Source of the DNA: Cupriavidus phytohabitans
GTDB taxonomy: Bacteria; Pseudomonadota; Gammaproteobacteria; Burkholderiales; Burkholderiaceae
Reading direction: 5' to 3'
Assembly: GCF_000426345.1 (NCBI RefSeq)
Contig: NZ_AUFE01000018.1
Coordinates: forward strand, 46,627 to 110,626
Length of the DNA: 64,000 nt
Shown here: positions 55,128 through 63,986 of the stretch, piece by piece
How the letters are laid out: each line of letters starts with the position of its first letter
How positions within the stretch are numbered: position 1 is the first letter of the stretch
Program-made: the position numbers and the translations under genes
The notes under the pieces: model-generated
What the model saw: only the letters and a program-made list of their open reading frames with translations
Databases searched by the model: none
Told to the model about the DNA's origin: nothing

Positions 55128-55718
55128 TCAGTGCGGCAGGCGCACGACGTAGACGCCAGCACCGGGGGCCGAGGCGGTCACCGTCACATTGGTGCCGTTG
55201 ACCGTGCCGCTGCTGCCAGGCGCGGCGGCATAGGTCACGCCATTGGCGGTGCTCTGAGCGGTTTCAATCGTCGGTGCCGCGGTCAAGGTGCTTGCCGTGG
55301 TGAAAGTCAGCGTGAGCTGCGGATTGATGAGGCTCGCGTATGCGCCATCGGTCTTCAGTTCGTAGACATGGTCGGCGCTGACCCCGGCGGGTACGGGATT
55401 CGGCTTGCCCAGGCAAATGGTCACGTTCGTGAGCCCGGTTGCCGGCGTCTTGACGGTCAAGTTGGCGACATTGTCGTCCGTGACGATCGACATGGAGGCA
55501 TTGGGCACCGAGCTGTTCGCTAGTGTCAGCTTGCGATAGCTGTCCGGGCACGAGAAGGCGGCCGGTGCTGGGGTGGGAGCCGGCGTTGAAGCGCCCCCGT
55601 TTGCGCCAGTGTTGCTTTGTGGCGTGCTGGAGCCGCTGTTGTCATCGCCGCCACCACCGCAAGCGGTGAGCAGCACTGCTGTGGAAACGATACCTGCCAG
55701 GACTGCGAGCTTATTCAT
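55128..55718 (-). CDS. Small lipoprotein upstream of cdiA
   Basis: 196 residues from the ATG at 55718. Lipobox LLTAC near residue 20 (signal peptidase II), then a Gly/Asp/Ser- and Pro-rich linker (GGGGDDNSGSS, TPAPTPAPAA) and a soluble domain with two Cys (FSCPDSYRKL, VTICLGKP) and a Thr/Ala-rich end. Envelope location is expected, but the function is unknown. Burkholderia CDI loci carry a lipoprotein (BcpO) between cdiI and cdiB; this one is instead upstream, so identity with BcpO is not claimed. Confidence 0.75.
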   Translation of the reverse strand: MNKLAVLAGIVSTAVLLTACGGGGDDNSGSSTPQSNTGANGGASTPAPTPAPAAFSCPDSYRKLTLANSSVPNASMSIVTDDNVANLTVKTPATGLTNVTICLGKPNPVPAGVSADHVYELKTDGAYASLINPQLTLTFTTASTLTAAPTIETAQSTANGVTYAAAPGSSGTVNGTNVTVTASAPGAGVYVVRLPH

Positions 55719-56114
55719 TCTTCTTGCCTCTGGTTCACTGATAATCGTTGCCCCAACTGCCGAAAAAACCAGAACCGCATGGACAAGCGGTTCGGGAAGG
55801 CAATTGCGGACCGCATGTGGTCCACTCAGGTGGTGCACTGTGAGCCACAATGTCAGAGGGGAGGCTAGGGGCGCACAACTACGGAAACCATCGGATAATT
55901 CCGAAAATGACTCGGATTTTCATTTGTTTGCAATCGATGGAAAGAGCGCGAGCGGGGCCGCGATAGCGAAGACAACGCTATCTGGAATATGGAAGGAAGA
56001 ACATAAGCGAAAGCTTGACGGGGCCTGCGGCGCGGTCAAGGCATTAATGCGCCGGGCACTCATAGAGGTAGGTCAGCACATCCCAGTATTCGAGGCTGAC
56101 TTCTCGGGGTGGCA
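55719..56114. other. Intergenic region upstream of the lipoprotein gene
   Basis: No gene with support. It is AT-richer from about 55900 to 56060 and may hold the promoter of the lipoprotein-cdi operon. Confidence 0.3.
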
Positions 56115-56140
56115 ACAAAAAACCCGCCACGCGGGCGGGT
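56115..56140 (-). terminator. Rho-independent terminator
   Basis: ACCCGCC-5-GGCGGGT stem; on the minus strand it is followed by TTTTTT. It ends transcription from the Bug-ligase operon or the small ORF at 56144-56377. Confidence 0.75.
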
Positions 56141-56143
56141 CGG

Positions 56144-56377
56144 TCAATGCGGTCGTGCGTGAATCAGGCGGCGACCGCGCGCCGCAGCGGCAGCACTACC
56201 GCCCGACGGTGTCGCGCGACACGCGCCCGCGCAGAAGGCATCCCACGCGGCCATCAGGAGCCGCCCAGGAGGGCGGAACAGGCGGTTCAACCAGCGACAA
56301 CATCTCACCAGCACCACAAATCCGCGAGCAACCCCAAAAAGCAACAAGGCCGGCATCTCGCCGACCCCATCGCACAA
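56144..56377 (-). CDS. Doubtful small ORF after the Bug gene
   Basis: 77 residues, stop just before the terminator at 56115-56140. It has one hydrophobic stretch (ALLLFGVARGFVVLVRCC) and an Arg/Ala-rich tail. There is no strong ribosome site and the composition is unlike typical genes; another frame of the same DNA is also open. It may be no more than a leader or the remains of a gene. Confidence 0.25.
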   Translation of the reverse strand: MCDGVGEMPALLLFGVARGFVVLVRCCRWLNRLFRPPGRLLMAAWDAFCAGACRATPSGGSAAAAARGRRLIHARPH

Positions 56378-56392
56378 ATTAGCAGATCCCCC

Positions 56393-57364
56393 TCAATCCG
56401 CCTGAATCCCCGCCTTCTTCACCACCCCGCCCCACAGCGCAAGCTCCCGCTGGATGCGATCGCCCAGCTGCTTCGGCGTGCTGACATTAACGTCATACCC
56501 ACCCGCGGCCATGCGCTGCCGATAAGCCGGATCGTCGCCAATCGCCTTCTGCGCCTTGACCAGCTTGTCCACCACATCCGCCGGCAGCTTCTGCGGTCCG
56601 ACCAGCGCATACCACCCGGTCAGGTCATAGTCCTTCTGCCCGGACTCGATCATGGTCGGCACCGTGGGCAGCGCGGGATTGCGCGTCTTCGACGTGACCG
56701 CCAGCGCGCGCACCTTGCCGCCGTTGATGTGGCCGATGGCGGTGCCGGTGATATCGAACATGAAGGTCACCTTGCCGCTCATCACATCCGCCATCGCCGG
56801 CGAGTTGCCCTTGTACGGCACGTGCAGCATCTTCACGCCATTCATCTGCGCCAGCAGTTCCGCCGACAGGTGGTTCGAAGCGCCCACGCCAGCCGAGCCG
56901 AACGAGACGTCCTGTGGGTGCTTGCGCGCGTAGTCGACCAGTTCGCCGACGTTCTTGGCCGGGAAGTCCTTGTTGACCAGCAGCACGTTGGTGTAGTCGG
57001 TGATCAGGCCGATGTAGGTGTAGTCCTTGACTGGGTTGAAGTTGACCGAACGCTGGATCAGCGGGGTCATGGTCATGGTGGGACTCGCGACGAAGTACAG
57101 CGTGTAGCCGTCCGGCGTTGCCTTGGCGGTCATGTCCGCGGCGATCGCGCCGCTGGCGCCGGCGCGGTTGTCCACCACCACCGGCTGCTTGAGCACGCGG
57201 CCCAGTTGCTCGGCGTAGATGCGCGCGGCGGTGTCGACCGGGCCGCCGGGGGCATAGCCCACCAGCAGCTTGACCGGCCGCGACGGGTAGGCGTCCGTCG
57301 CCCAGGCCGCGCCCTGCAGCAGCAGGGTCGTAGTCAGGGCCGCCAGTGTGGTCCAGGATTTCAT
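56393..57364 (-). CDS. Bug (TctC-like) periplasmic solute-binding protein
   Basis: 323 residues from the ATG at 57364, which has GGAGGAG upstream. Signal peptide ending QGAAWAT, mature DAYPSRPVKLLVGYAPGGPV and VDNRAGASGAIAADMTAKA. It follows the acyl-CoA ligase by about 90 bases in the same direction, suggesting uptake followed by CoA activation. Fourth Bug gene of the window; no TctA/TctB nearby. Confidence 0.93.
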   Translation of the reverse strand: MKSWTTLAALTTTLLLQGAAWATDAYPSRPVKLLVGYAPGGPVDTAARIYAEQLGRVLKQPVVVDNRAGASGAIAADMTAKATPDGYTLYFVASPTMTMTPLIQRSVNFNPVKDYTYIGLITDYTNVLLVNKDFPAKNVGELVDYARKHPQDVSFGSAGVGASNHLSAELLAQMNGVKMLHVPYKGNSPAMADVMSGKVTFMFDITGTAIGHINGGKVRALAVTSKTRNPALPTVPTMIESGQKDYDLTGWYALVGPQKLPADVVDKLVKAQKAIGDDPAYRQRMAAGGYDVNVSTPKQLGDRIQRELALWGGVVKKAGIQAD

Positions 57365-57425
57365 TGTTGTCTCCTCCAGGTAGGGCTGAAATGCCCGGGC
57401 CGGCATATCACGCCAGCCCGGTAAA

Positions 57426-57449
57426 GGGATTCGGGGATTCGGGGATTCG
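57426..57449. repeat. Three tandem 8-bp repeats
   Basis: GGGATTCG repeated three times between the ligase stop (57453) and the Bug gene. Probably slippage-prone; no function visible. Confidence 0.5.
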
Positions 57450-57452
57450 GGT

Positions 57453-58973
57453 TCAGTCCAGCAGCGCGCGCAGCGGCTGCTTGAGCAGCTTGCCGCTGGC
57501 AGTCGTGGGAATGACGTCTACGGTGCGGATTTCCGCCGGGCGCTTGTAGGGGGCCAGGCTTTCGCGCAAATAGGCATCGAGCGCCTTGGGATCGACGCTG
57601 GCTCCCTCCTGCGTCTCGATAAAGGCCACCACTTCCTCGTTGCCGTCGCTGGCGGGGCGTCCCACCACCGCCGACTGGCGCACGCCGGGAAAGGCGTTGA
57701 TCACCGACTCGACTTCAATGGGATAGACGTTGAAGCCCGAGCGGATGATCAGGTCCTTGGAGCGACCCGAGATGTAGAGCGCCCCGTCGGCATCCAGGTA
57801 GCCCAGGTCGCCCGTATTGAGCCAGCCACCGGGCAGCAGCGCCTCGGCGGTCTGCTCGGGGTTGCGGTAGTAGCCAAGCATCACGCCCGGGCCACGCACG
57901 CGGATCTGGCCGCGCTCGCCTGCCGGCAGCGGCGCGCCGGCATCGTCGGTGATCTCGATCTCGACGCCTTCGACGATATGTCCGGCCGAGCAGTCTGCGC
58001 GCGGCGCCTCCATGCGCGTGATGAAGAGCGAACCGGCGTATTCCGTGATGCCGTAGCCGTGGTGCAGCGGCTGGCCGAACAGCGTCTCGACGTCGCGCTT
58101 GAGCGTGGGATCGAGCGGCGCGCCACCGGTGTACAGGTAGCGCAGGCGCGGATACTTGCCCGGGCCGGCACCGTGCGCCGCCGCAACCGCCAGGATGCGC
58201 GTGAACATGGTCGGCACGCCCTGCAGGATGGTGACACCGGGCGACGCCAGCGCTTCGAACACGTCGTTGCCGTCGAAGCGCGGGCGCATGAACAGGCTGG
58301 CGCCGGCGTACAGCGTGGCCATCAGCACGGTGGCGATGCCGAAGATATGCGACATCGGCAGTGCCCCGTAGGCCACGTCCGCCTGCCCCATGTCGCGCGA
58401 GGTGGCGGAGATGCGGGCGAAGTGCGTCAGGCCGACGTGCGGCACCATCACGCCCTTGGGCGCGCCGGTGGTGCCGGAGGTATAGATCAGCGTGGCAACC
58501 TGGCGCGCCTGTGCGCTGGCCACGCGTTCCGGCGCGCTGGCAGCGCGCAGTGCGAGCACGCCGTCGGCAAAGACGGGGCAGCCGCTGGCTTGCGCGCCGA
58601 GCCGCGCACCGTGCGCGGCGGCCACGTCGGACACATGGCCGGTAAACAGCACCAGCGCTGGCTGGGCGTGGTCCCGGATATTGTCGATCTCGCGCGCGGA
58701 CAGGCGCGCGTTCACCTGGATCGGCCACGCATGCAGCAGGCTGCTGGCGAACAGCGTGACCACCATCTCGTTGCAGTTCTCGCCGACCACCATGACCCGG
58801 TCGCCCTCGCCCACGCCCTGCGCCGCCAGCCAGTCGCGCGCCGCTTCGATGCGCTGCCACAGTTCGCCATAGGTGATCACGGTGCCGCCCTCGAACAGGC
58901 AGGGGGCGGCGGGCGTCTGCGCGGCCCAGTGGCGGGGGATGTCGTGGATATATTCGGGGCGGAAGGAAGACAT
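57453..58973 (-). CDS. AMP-forming acyl-CoA ligase
   Basis: 506 residues. P-loop YTSGTTGAPKG at 164-174, YGITEYAGSLF near 315, LNTGDLGYLDADGALYISGR near 395, and catalytic Lys in TASGKLLKQPL (about residue 495). The overall look is that of 4-coumarate-CoA ligase/long-chain fatty-acyl ligase relatives. It is divergent from the acyl-CoA dehydrogenase pair, so activation here and oxidation there may act on one substrate. Confidence 0.93.
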   Translation of the reverse strand: MSSFRPEYIHDIPRHWAAQTPAAPCLFEGGTVITYGELWQRIEAARDWLAAQGVGEGDRVMVVGENCNEMVVTLFASSLLHAWPIQVNARLSAREIDNIRDHAQPALVLFTGHVSDVAAAHGARLGAQASGCPVFADGVLALRAASAPERVASAQARQVATLIYTSGTTGAPKGVMVPHVGLTHFARISATSRDMGQADVAYGALPMSHIFGIATVLMATLYAGASLFMRPRFDGNDVFEALASPGVTILQGVPTMFTRILAVAAAHGAGPGKYPRLRYLYTGGAPLDPTLKRDVETLFGQPLHHGYGITEYAGSLFITRMEAPRADCSAGHIVEGVEIEITDDAGAPLPAGERGQIRVRGPGVMLGYYRNPEQTAEALLPGGWLNTGDLGYLDADGALYISGRSKDLIIRSGFNVYPIEVESVINAFPGVRQSAVVGRPASDGNEEVVAFIETQEGASVDPKALDAYLRESLAPYKRPAEIRTVDVIPTTASGKLLKQPLRALLD

Positions 58974-59293
58974 GCGGCTGGCTCGTTCGGGATACGGCTG
59001 GAGTACGGCTGGTTAGCGATGCTTGCCGGCAAATGCGCGGGAATGCACCCCGGTGCACTTGAACAGGCCGCGCCAGTTTGCGCCAAGGCCGGCCGCCGCG
59101 GTATTTGGAATTTGCTAAGGCCGTGTTCGTCCCCGCCACCACCCGGCTCAGGTGGTTCCGCCGGCACGAAGGGCGACTTTATGATTGAGAAAGCAATGGA
59201 GGACGCCCGCGCCCTACAATCGGCCGGCACACCTAGGGCTGCAACCGGTTGCTTGCCGGCAACGGGCCGCCCGCGTAACAAGGGGACATTCAG
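58974..59293. other. Divergent promoter region
   Basis: 320 bases between the ligase and dehydrogenase genes. No open reading frame of value and no clear dyad seen; it must hold two promoters. Confidence 0.35.
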
Positions 59294-60487
59294 ATGGATT
59301 TGCGTTTCACCGCCGAGGAACAGGCCTTCCGCGAGGAAGTCCGCGCTTTCGTGCAGGCCAACTTGCCGGAAGACATCCGCAACAAGGTGCTCAACCACCA
59401 GCGCGTGGAAAAGGACGACTACGTCCGCTGGCACCGCATCCTGCAGGCCCACGGCTGGGGCGCCCCCACCTGGCCCACGCAATGGGGCGGCACCGGCTGG
59501 ACCGCGCTGCAGCGCCTGATCTTTGAAATCGAGACCTTCCGCGCCGGCGCGCCGCGCCTGCTGCCGTTCGGCCTGACCATGATCGGCCCGGTGCTGATGA
59601 AATATGCCAGCCCCGAGATGCAGCAGCGCTTCCTGCCGCGCATCCCGGGCGTGGAAGATTTCTGGTGCCAGGGCTACTCCGAGCCGGGCTCGGGCTCCGA
59701 CCTGGCCTCGCTGAAGACCCGCGCCGTGCGCCGCGGCGACAAGTACATCGTCAATGGCCAGAAGACCTGGACCACGATGGCGCACTTCGCCGACTGGATC
59801 TTCTGCCTGGTACGCACCGATCCCGATGCCAAGGCGCAGGAAGGCATCTCGATGCTGCTGATCGACATGAAGTCGCCCGGCGTGACGGTGCGCCCGATCA
59901 AGACGCTCGACGGCGGCCACGACGTCAACGAGACCTGGTTCGAAGACGTGGAAGTGCCGGTCGAGAACCTGGTCGGCGAAGAGAACCGCGCCTGGACCTA
60001 CGCCAAGTACCTGCTCGGCCATGAGCGCACCGGCATCGCCGGCATCGGCCACTGCCACCGCGAACTGCGCCAGCTCAAGCACTACGCCAGCCAGGCCACC
60101 GACGGCGCCGGCCGCCCGCTGATCGAGGACGTGCGCATGCGCGACAAGATCGCGCGCGTGGAGATGGACATCATGGCGCTGGAAATGCTGCTGCTGCGCG
60201 TGGCCACGCAGGCCGCCGGCACGCCGGGGCCGGAAGCGTCGATCGTCAAGATCCGCGGCTCGGAAGTGCAGCAGGACCTGGGCATGCTGATGATGGAAGT
60301 GGCCGGCCCCAACGCCTGGCCATATTCGCCGGACTGGCTCGAGCCCGGCGCCACGCAGCCGGTGTCCGGCCCCGAGTGGGCCGCCCCCGCGGCCTCCACG
60401 TACTACGACATGCGCAAGACCTCGATCTACGGCGGCGCGACCGAAGTGCAGAAGAACATCATCTCCAAGATGATCCTGGGTTTCTGA
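59294..60487 (+). CDS. Acyl-CoA dehydrogenase, large subunit (pimeloyl-CoA dehydrogenase type)
   Basis: 397 residues. MDLRFTAEEQAFREEVRAFV, WCQGYSEPGSGSDLASLKTR, GQKTWTTMAHFADWIFCLVR and the C-terminal YDMRKTSIYGGATEVQKNII are close to PimC-like large subunits. Helix G reads LLGHERTGIAGI, with the Glu likely acting as base. The small partner gene starts 13 bases later. Enzymes of this pair act on dicarboxylic or branched acyl-CoA; the exact substrate is not shown. Confidence 0.92.
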   Translation: MDLRFTAEEQAFREEVRAFVQANLPEDIRNKVLNHQRVEKDDYVRWHRILQAHGWGAPTWPTQWGGTGWTALQRLIFEIETFRAGAPRLLPFGLTMIGPVLMKYASPEMQQRFLPRIPGVEDFWCQGYSEPGSGSDLASLKTRAVRRGDKYIVNGQKTWTTMAHFADWIFCLVRTDPDAKAQEGISMLLIDMKSPGVTVRPIKTLDGGHDVNETWFEDVEVPVENLVGEENRAWTYAKYLLGHERTGIAGIGHCHRELRQLKHYASQATDGAGRPLIEDVRMRDKIARVEMDIMALEMLLLRVATQAAGTPGPEASIVKIRGSEVQQDLGMLMMEVAGPNAWPYSPDWLEPGATQPVSGPEWAAPAASTYYDMRKTSIYGGATEVQKNIISKMILGF

Positions 60488-60500
60488 AGGGATAGCTGAC

Positions 60501-61628
60501 ATGGACTTCACCTACAGCGAAGAGCAACAGATGCTGGCGGACAGCCTGCGTCGCTTCATCGATACCGAATACACCTTCGAGGCCCGCCGCAAGAGCGCGC
60601 GCCAGGGCGAGAGCCTGGATCGCGGCGTGTGGAACAAGCTGGCCGAGATGGGCGTGCTGGGCCTGACCGTGCCGGCAGATTTCGGCGGCTTCGGCGAAGG
60701 CCCCGCCAGCCAGCTGGTGGTGCAGCGCGAACTGGGCCGCGGCCTGGTGCTGGAGCCGGTCACGCCCAGCGGCGTGATGGCCGCCGCCGTCCTCAACGCC
60801 TACGGCAGCGACGCGCAGAAACAGGAATGGCTGCCCACGATCGCCTCGGGCGAACGCATCGTCACGCTGGCCTACGTGGAGCCGACCACGCGCTACCGCC
60901 CGGAATCGGCCCGCGCCAGCGCCGAGCGCAGCGGCGATGGCTACGTGATCAGCGGCACCAAGAGCGTGGTCTGGCATGGCGCCGCCGCCGACGCCTACCT
61001 GCTGACCGCACGTGTATCCGGCAGCAACGAGATCGCACTGTTCCTGGTGCCGCGCGACAGCAAGGGCCTCGCCGTGACCGCCTATCCCACCATCGACGGC
61101 CTGCGCGCCGCCGACCTGTCGCTGCAGAACGTCGCGGTGCCGGCCAGCGCACTGGTGGGCCAGGCCGCCGACGGCATGGCAGCGCTGGGCGTCGGCCTGG
61201 AGCACGGCATCGCGGCGCTGTGCGCCGAGGGTGCGGGCGCCATGGAAAAGCTGATCCAGATCACCGGCGAATACCTGGGCACGCGCCAGCAGTTCGGCAA
61301 GCCGCTGGCCAGCTTCCAGGCACTGCAGCACCGCATGGCCGACATGCTGGTGCAGAAGGAACTGGCGCTGTCGATGGCCTACGTGGCGGCGCAGGCGCTG
61401 GATGAAACCGATCCTGCCGCGCGCCGCCGCATGCTGTCGGCCGCCAAGGTGACGGTTGCGCGCGCCGGGCGCTTTGTCGGCCAGCAGGCGGTGCAGCTGC
61501 ACGGCGGCATGGGCATGACCGACGAGCTGTCGGTGGGCGACTACTTCAAGCGCCTGACCATGCTGGACCAGCTGCTGGGCGACAGTGACTACCACCTGCA
61601 GCGCTTCGGCGAAGTGATGGAAGCCTGA
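60501..61628 (+). CDS. Acyl-CoA dehydrogenase, small subunit (PimD-like)
   Basis: 375 residues: MDFTYSEEQQMLADSLRRFI, then the dehydrogenase middle region with VISGTKSVVWHGAAADAYLL, and the C-terminal helices EYLGTRQQFGKPLASFQALQ and QLHGGMGMTDELSVGDYFKR. It pairs with the gene before it, from which it is separated by 13 bases. The operon ends at a palindromic repeat and a terminator. Confidence 0.92.
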   Translation: MDFTYSEEQQMLADSLRRFIDTEYTFEARRKSARQGESLDRGVWNKLAEMGVLGLTVPADFGGFGEGPASQLVVQRELGRGLVLEPVTPSGVMAAAVLNAYGSDAQKQEWLPTIASGERIVTLAYVEPTTRYRPESARASAERSGDGYVISGTKSVVWHGAAADAYLLTARVSGSNEIALFLVPRDSKGLAVTAYPTIDGLRAADLSLQNVAVPASALVGQAADGMAALGVGLEHGIAALCAEGAGAMEKLIQITGEYLGTRQQFGKPLASFQALQHRMADMLVQKELALSMAYVAAQALDETDPAARRRMLSAAKVTVARAGRFVGQQAVQLHGGMGMTDELSVGDYFKRLTMLDQLLGDSDYHLQRFGEVMEA

Positions 61629-61673
61629 TCCTGACGAAGGCCGCTTACAAAGCCAAGCCTGCGATTGTTGTCT

Positions 61674-61699
61674 CCCCTCTTCCGCATGCGGGAGAGGGG
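61674..61699. repeat. 26-bp palindromic repeat, copy 2
   Basis: CCCCTCTTCCGC-AT-GCGGGAGAGGGG, 46 bases after the dehydrogenase pair. It differs from copy 1 (42638-42663) at one arm position and the loop. Confidence 0.65.
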
Positions 61700-61740
61700 G
61701 GCAAACCGGCGACATAGATAATCGGTCAGAAGGCTGAAGA

Positions 61741-61765
61741 CCGGGCACTTGCCCGGCCGTTTTTC
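61741..61765 (+). terminator. Rho-independent terminator of the dehydrogenase pair
   Basis: CCGGGC-4-GCCCGG hairpin followed by CCGTTTTTC. Confidence 0.75.
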
Positions 61766-61946
61766 TTTTCTCCGCCCAGCTTTCTCCATCTCCCTCGTTG
61801 CTTGCCGGCACTGCACTTCCTCCTCGCTCCGGACGCTAGGGAAATCCACTAGTCCGTTCCAACGATTCCCGGCCAGTGCGCCATCACTACCCTGTGACCA
61901 CAGGCACAGGCGTCGCCGGCCATTCCCTAAAAGGAGCGAGACTGCA

Positions 61947-63326
61947 ATGACATCCACTACACATCGACTGCTGCGCGGCAGCCTGCTGGTGACCAGCATG
62001 GCACTGGCCGCGGCATCGTGGGCGAAGGTCACCCCCGAAGACCTCAAGCAGCTTGACGGCAACCTGACGCCGATGGGCGCGGAGCGGGCCGCCAGCAAGG
62101 ATGGCGATGTGCCCGCATGGTCCGGCAAGTGGCTGGGCACGCCGCCAAACGTCAAATACCAGCGCGGCGAACGCTATCCCGATCCGTACGCCGACGAAAA
62201 ACCGCTGTTCGTCATCACCGCGCAGAACGTGGCGCAGTATGCCGAACGCCTGACCGACGGCCAGAAGGCACTGTTCAAGAAGTACCCCGATACCTTCAAG
62301 ATGCCGGTGTATCCGAGCCATCGCGACTTCCGCTACGAAGACGCGGTCTACAAGGATATCCGCACCTTCGCCACCACCGTCAAGATGACGGGCGATGCCA
62401 ACGGCCTGAAGGACGCCGGGCCGCAGGTGCCCTACCCGATGCCGAAGACGGCCATGGAACTGCTGTGGAACCAGCGCTTCTCGTCAGCCGTAGGCACCGA
62501 AAAGGCGCAGTATGACCAGGCGGTGGTCTATCCCAACGGCTCGATCGCATGGGGCCGCGTGTCGTACAGCATCCTGTCGCCGCGCAATAACGGCAAGTTC
62601 GATCCGCACAACGCGCTCAACGAGCGCTCCTTCTTCCGCACGGCGACCGACCTGCCGCTGCGTGACCGTGGCCAGGTGATCGTGGGTTATGCCGTGTGGG
62701 ACCAGGAAGGCTCGGACACCAACCGCACCTGGATCTACAACCCGGGCACGCGGCGCGTGCGCCAGGCGCCGGAATTCGGCTTCGACCAGCCGCAGGGCCC
62801 CGGCGGCTTCCGCACCGTCGATGACGATCGCCTCTTCAATGGCTCCGGCGAACGCTACAACTGGAAGATCGTCGGCAAGAAGGAGATCTATGTCCCGTAC
62901 CACAACTACAAGCTGCTGAGCACGTCGATCAAGTACAAGGACCTGCTGGCCAACGGCCACGCCAGCCCTGATGTCATGCGCTATGAGCTGCATCGCGTAT
63001 GGATCCTGGAAGCAACGCTCAAGTCAGGCTTCCGTCACCAGTATGCGAAGCGCGTGCTGTATCTCGACGAAGACACCTGGCAAGCGCTCGCCGCCGACAA
63101 CTACGATGGCCGCGGCCAGCTGTGGCGCACCAACCTGCAGGCCTCGGTCTACGCCTACGATGCGCGTCGCTATCATCCGACGGCGGTGTTCTACCATGAC
63201 CTGATTTCCGGTGCTTACTTCGCGGACCGACTGACCAACGAAGGCCCGATGTTCCAGCTGAACAACAGCCCCGAGTTCACCGAAGCGTTCTTCTCCCCGG
63301 ACGCCGCGCGCGGGTCTGGTACCTGA
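61947..63326 (+). CDS. DUF1329 outer-membrane-associated protein
   Basis: 459 residues from the ATG at 61947, which has AAGGAG upstream. The signal peptide is LLVTSMALAAASWAK, then KVTPEDLKQLDGNLTPMGAE with RAASKDGDVPAWSGKWLG, the DUF1329 start. RTWIYNPGTRRVRQAPEFG, FGFDQPQGPGGFRTVDDDRL and YYHDLISGAYF-like segments continue. The family has a LolA/LolB-like fold and is commonly found beside a DUF1302 protein and steroid, terpene or other lipid catabolic genes. No DUF1302 gene is present in the window. Confidence 0.9.
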   Translation: MTSTTHRLLRGSLLVTSMALAAASWAKVTPEDLKQLDGNLTPMGAERAASKDGDVPAWSGKWLGTPPNVKYQRGERYPDPYADEKPLFVITAQNVAQYAERLTDGQKALFKKYPDTFKMPVYPSHRDFRYEDAVYKDIRTFATTVKMTGDANGLKDAGPQVPYPMPKTAMELLWNQRFSSAVGTEKAQYDQAVVYPNGSIAWGRVSYSILSPRNNGKFDPHNALNERSFFRTATDLPLRDRGQVIVGYAVWDQEGSDTNRTWIYNPGTRRVRQAPEFGFDQPQGPGGFRTVDDDRLFNGSGERYNWKIVGKKEIYVPYHNYKLLSTSIKYKDLLANGHASPDVMRYELHRVWILEATLKSGFRHQYAKRVLYLDEDTWQALAADNYDGRGQLWRTNLQASVYAYDARRYHPTAVFYHDLISGAYFADRLTNEGPMFQLNNSPEFTEAFFSPDAARGSGT

Positions 63327-63379
63327 TCGCATCGCTAATGCCAGCCGGGTGCGCAATCGTTGTGCCCGGCGCCGTCCCA

Positions 63380-63397
63380 AAGGGCCCACGGGCCCTT
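63380..63397 (+). terminator. Hairpin after the DUF1329 gene
   Basis: AAGGGCCC-2-GGGCCCTT, perfect 8-bp stem; a weak U-rich stretch (CTTTTCC) follows 12 bases later. The rest of 63398-63770 has no gene. Confidence 0.5.
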
Positions 63398-63770
63398 CCG
63401 TGCTTTTCCGCCGCGCCTCAGGGGCGCACCCACCCGCCGCATCACCTCACTCTCTCCCGCCATTCTCGCTGCATCGTTGCCCGCACCGTTCCATTCGATG
63501 TCAAAGCCCGGCAGCTCCGACTGGCCAGGGCAGACATGTGCTGCGGGCTGGTCCGCTCGGGCAAGCCTACGCCGCCTCCTCATCGCCGTTGTGACAGGAT
63601 CGTGGTGGTGGCATCGCCACGCCGGGCGTGGATGAACCAAACGAAAACAGATATTTCTGTCCCGCTTTGAGAATCTACTGACCGCATTTCTGTGCGTTGT
63701 TGTACAGGATGAATCTCAGAAAGGCATGACAAACAGCTTTCCGCCTTCGATGCGACCGGGAGAATACCTC

Positions 63771-63986
63771 ATGAAGCCATCCAGAAAATGTATGCTCACG
63801 CCAGGAATAAATCCATCCAACTTACAATCCAACAAATTACTGGAACAAGCACATCATTATTTATCATTTTTTCCAGATGAGGCCAATCGCATTGCCCCAC
63901 TGATGTCCCAAATCACGGCTGTGAAATTATACAGCCGCAAAACGCTTCCAGGTCATGTAACGCATTGCATTACACACAAGTTGTGA
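63771..63986 (+). CDS. Small unrecognised protein in AT-rich DNA
   Basis: 71 residues from the ATG at 63771, with GGGAG eight bases upstream; an ATG at 63726 would add 15 residues. The composition (Lys/Asn/His-rich, about 45 percent GC in this stretch) differs sharply from the rest of the window, as in recently acquired DNA. The end FSRKTLPGHVT-like segment (KLYSRKTLPGHVTHCITHKL) weakly recalls the N-terminal region of some NUDIX hydrolases; the frame stops there, so it might be a truncated gene. Function unknown. Confidence 0.45.
   Translation: MKPSRKCMLTPGINPSNLQSNKLLEQAHHYLSFFPDEANRIAPLMSQITAVKLYSRKTLPGHVTHCITHKL

Noticed and set aside
55573..56382. Plus-strand open frame of 269 codons opposite the lipoprotein and beyond
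   Set aside because: Its first part is antisense to the lipoprotein and the rest has no motif. A terminator for the minus strand lies inside it.
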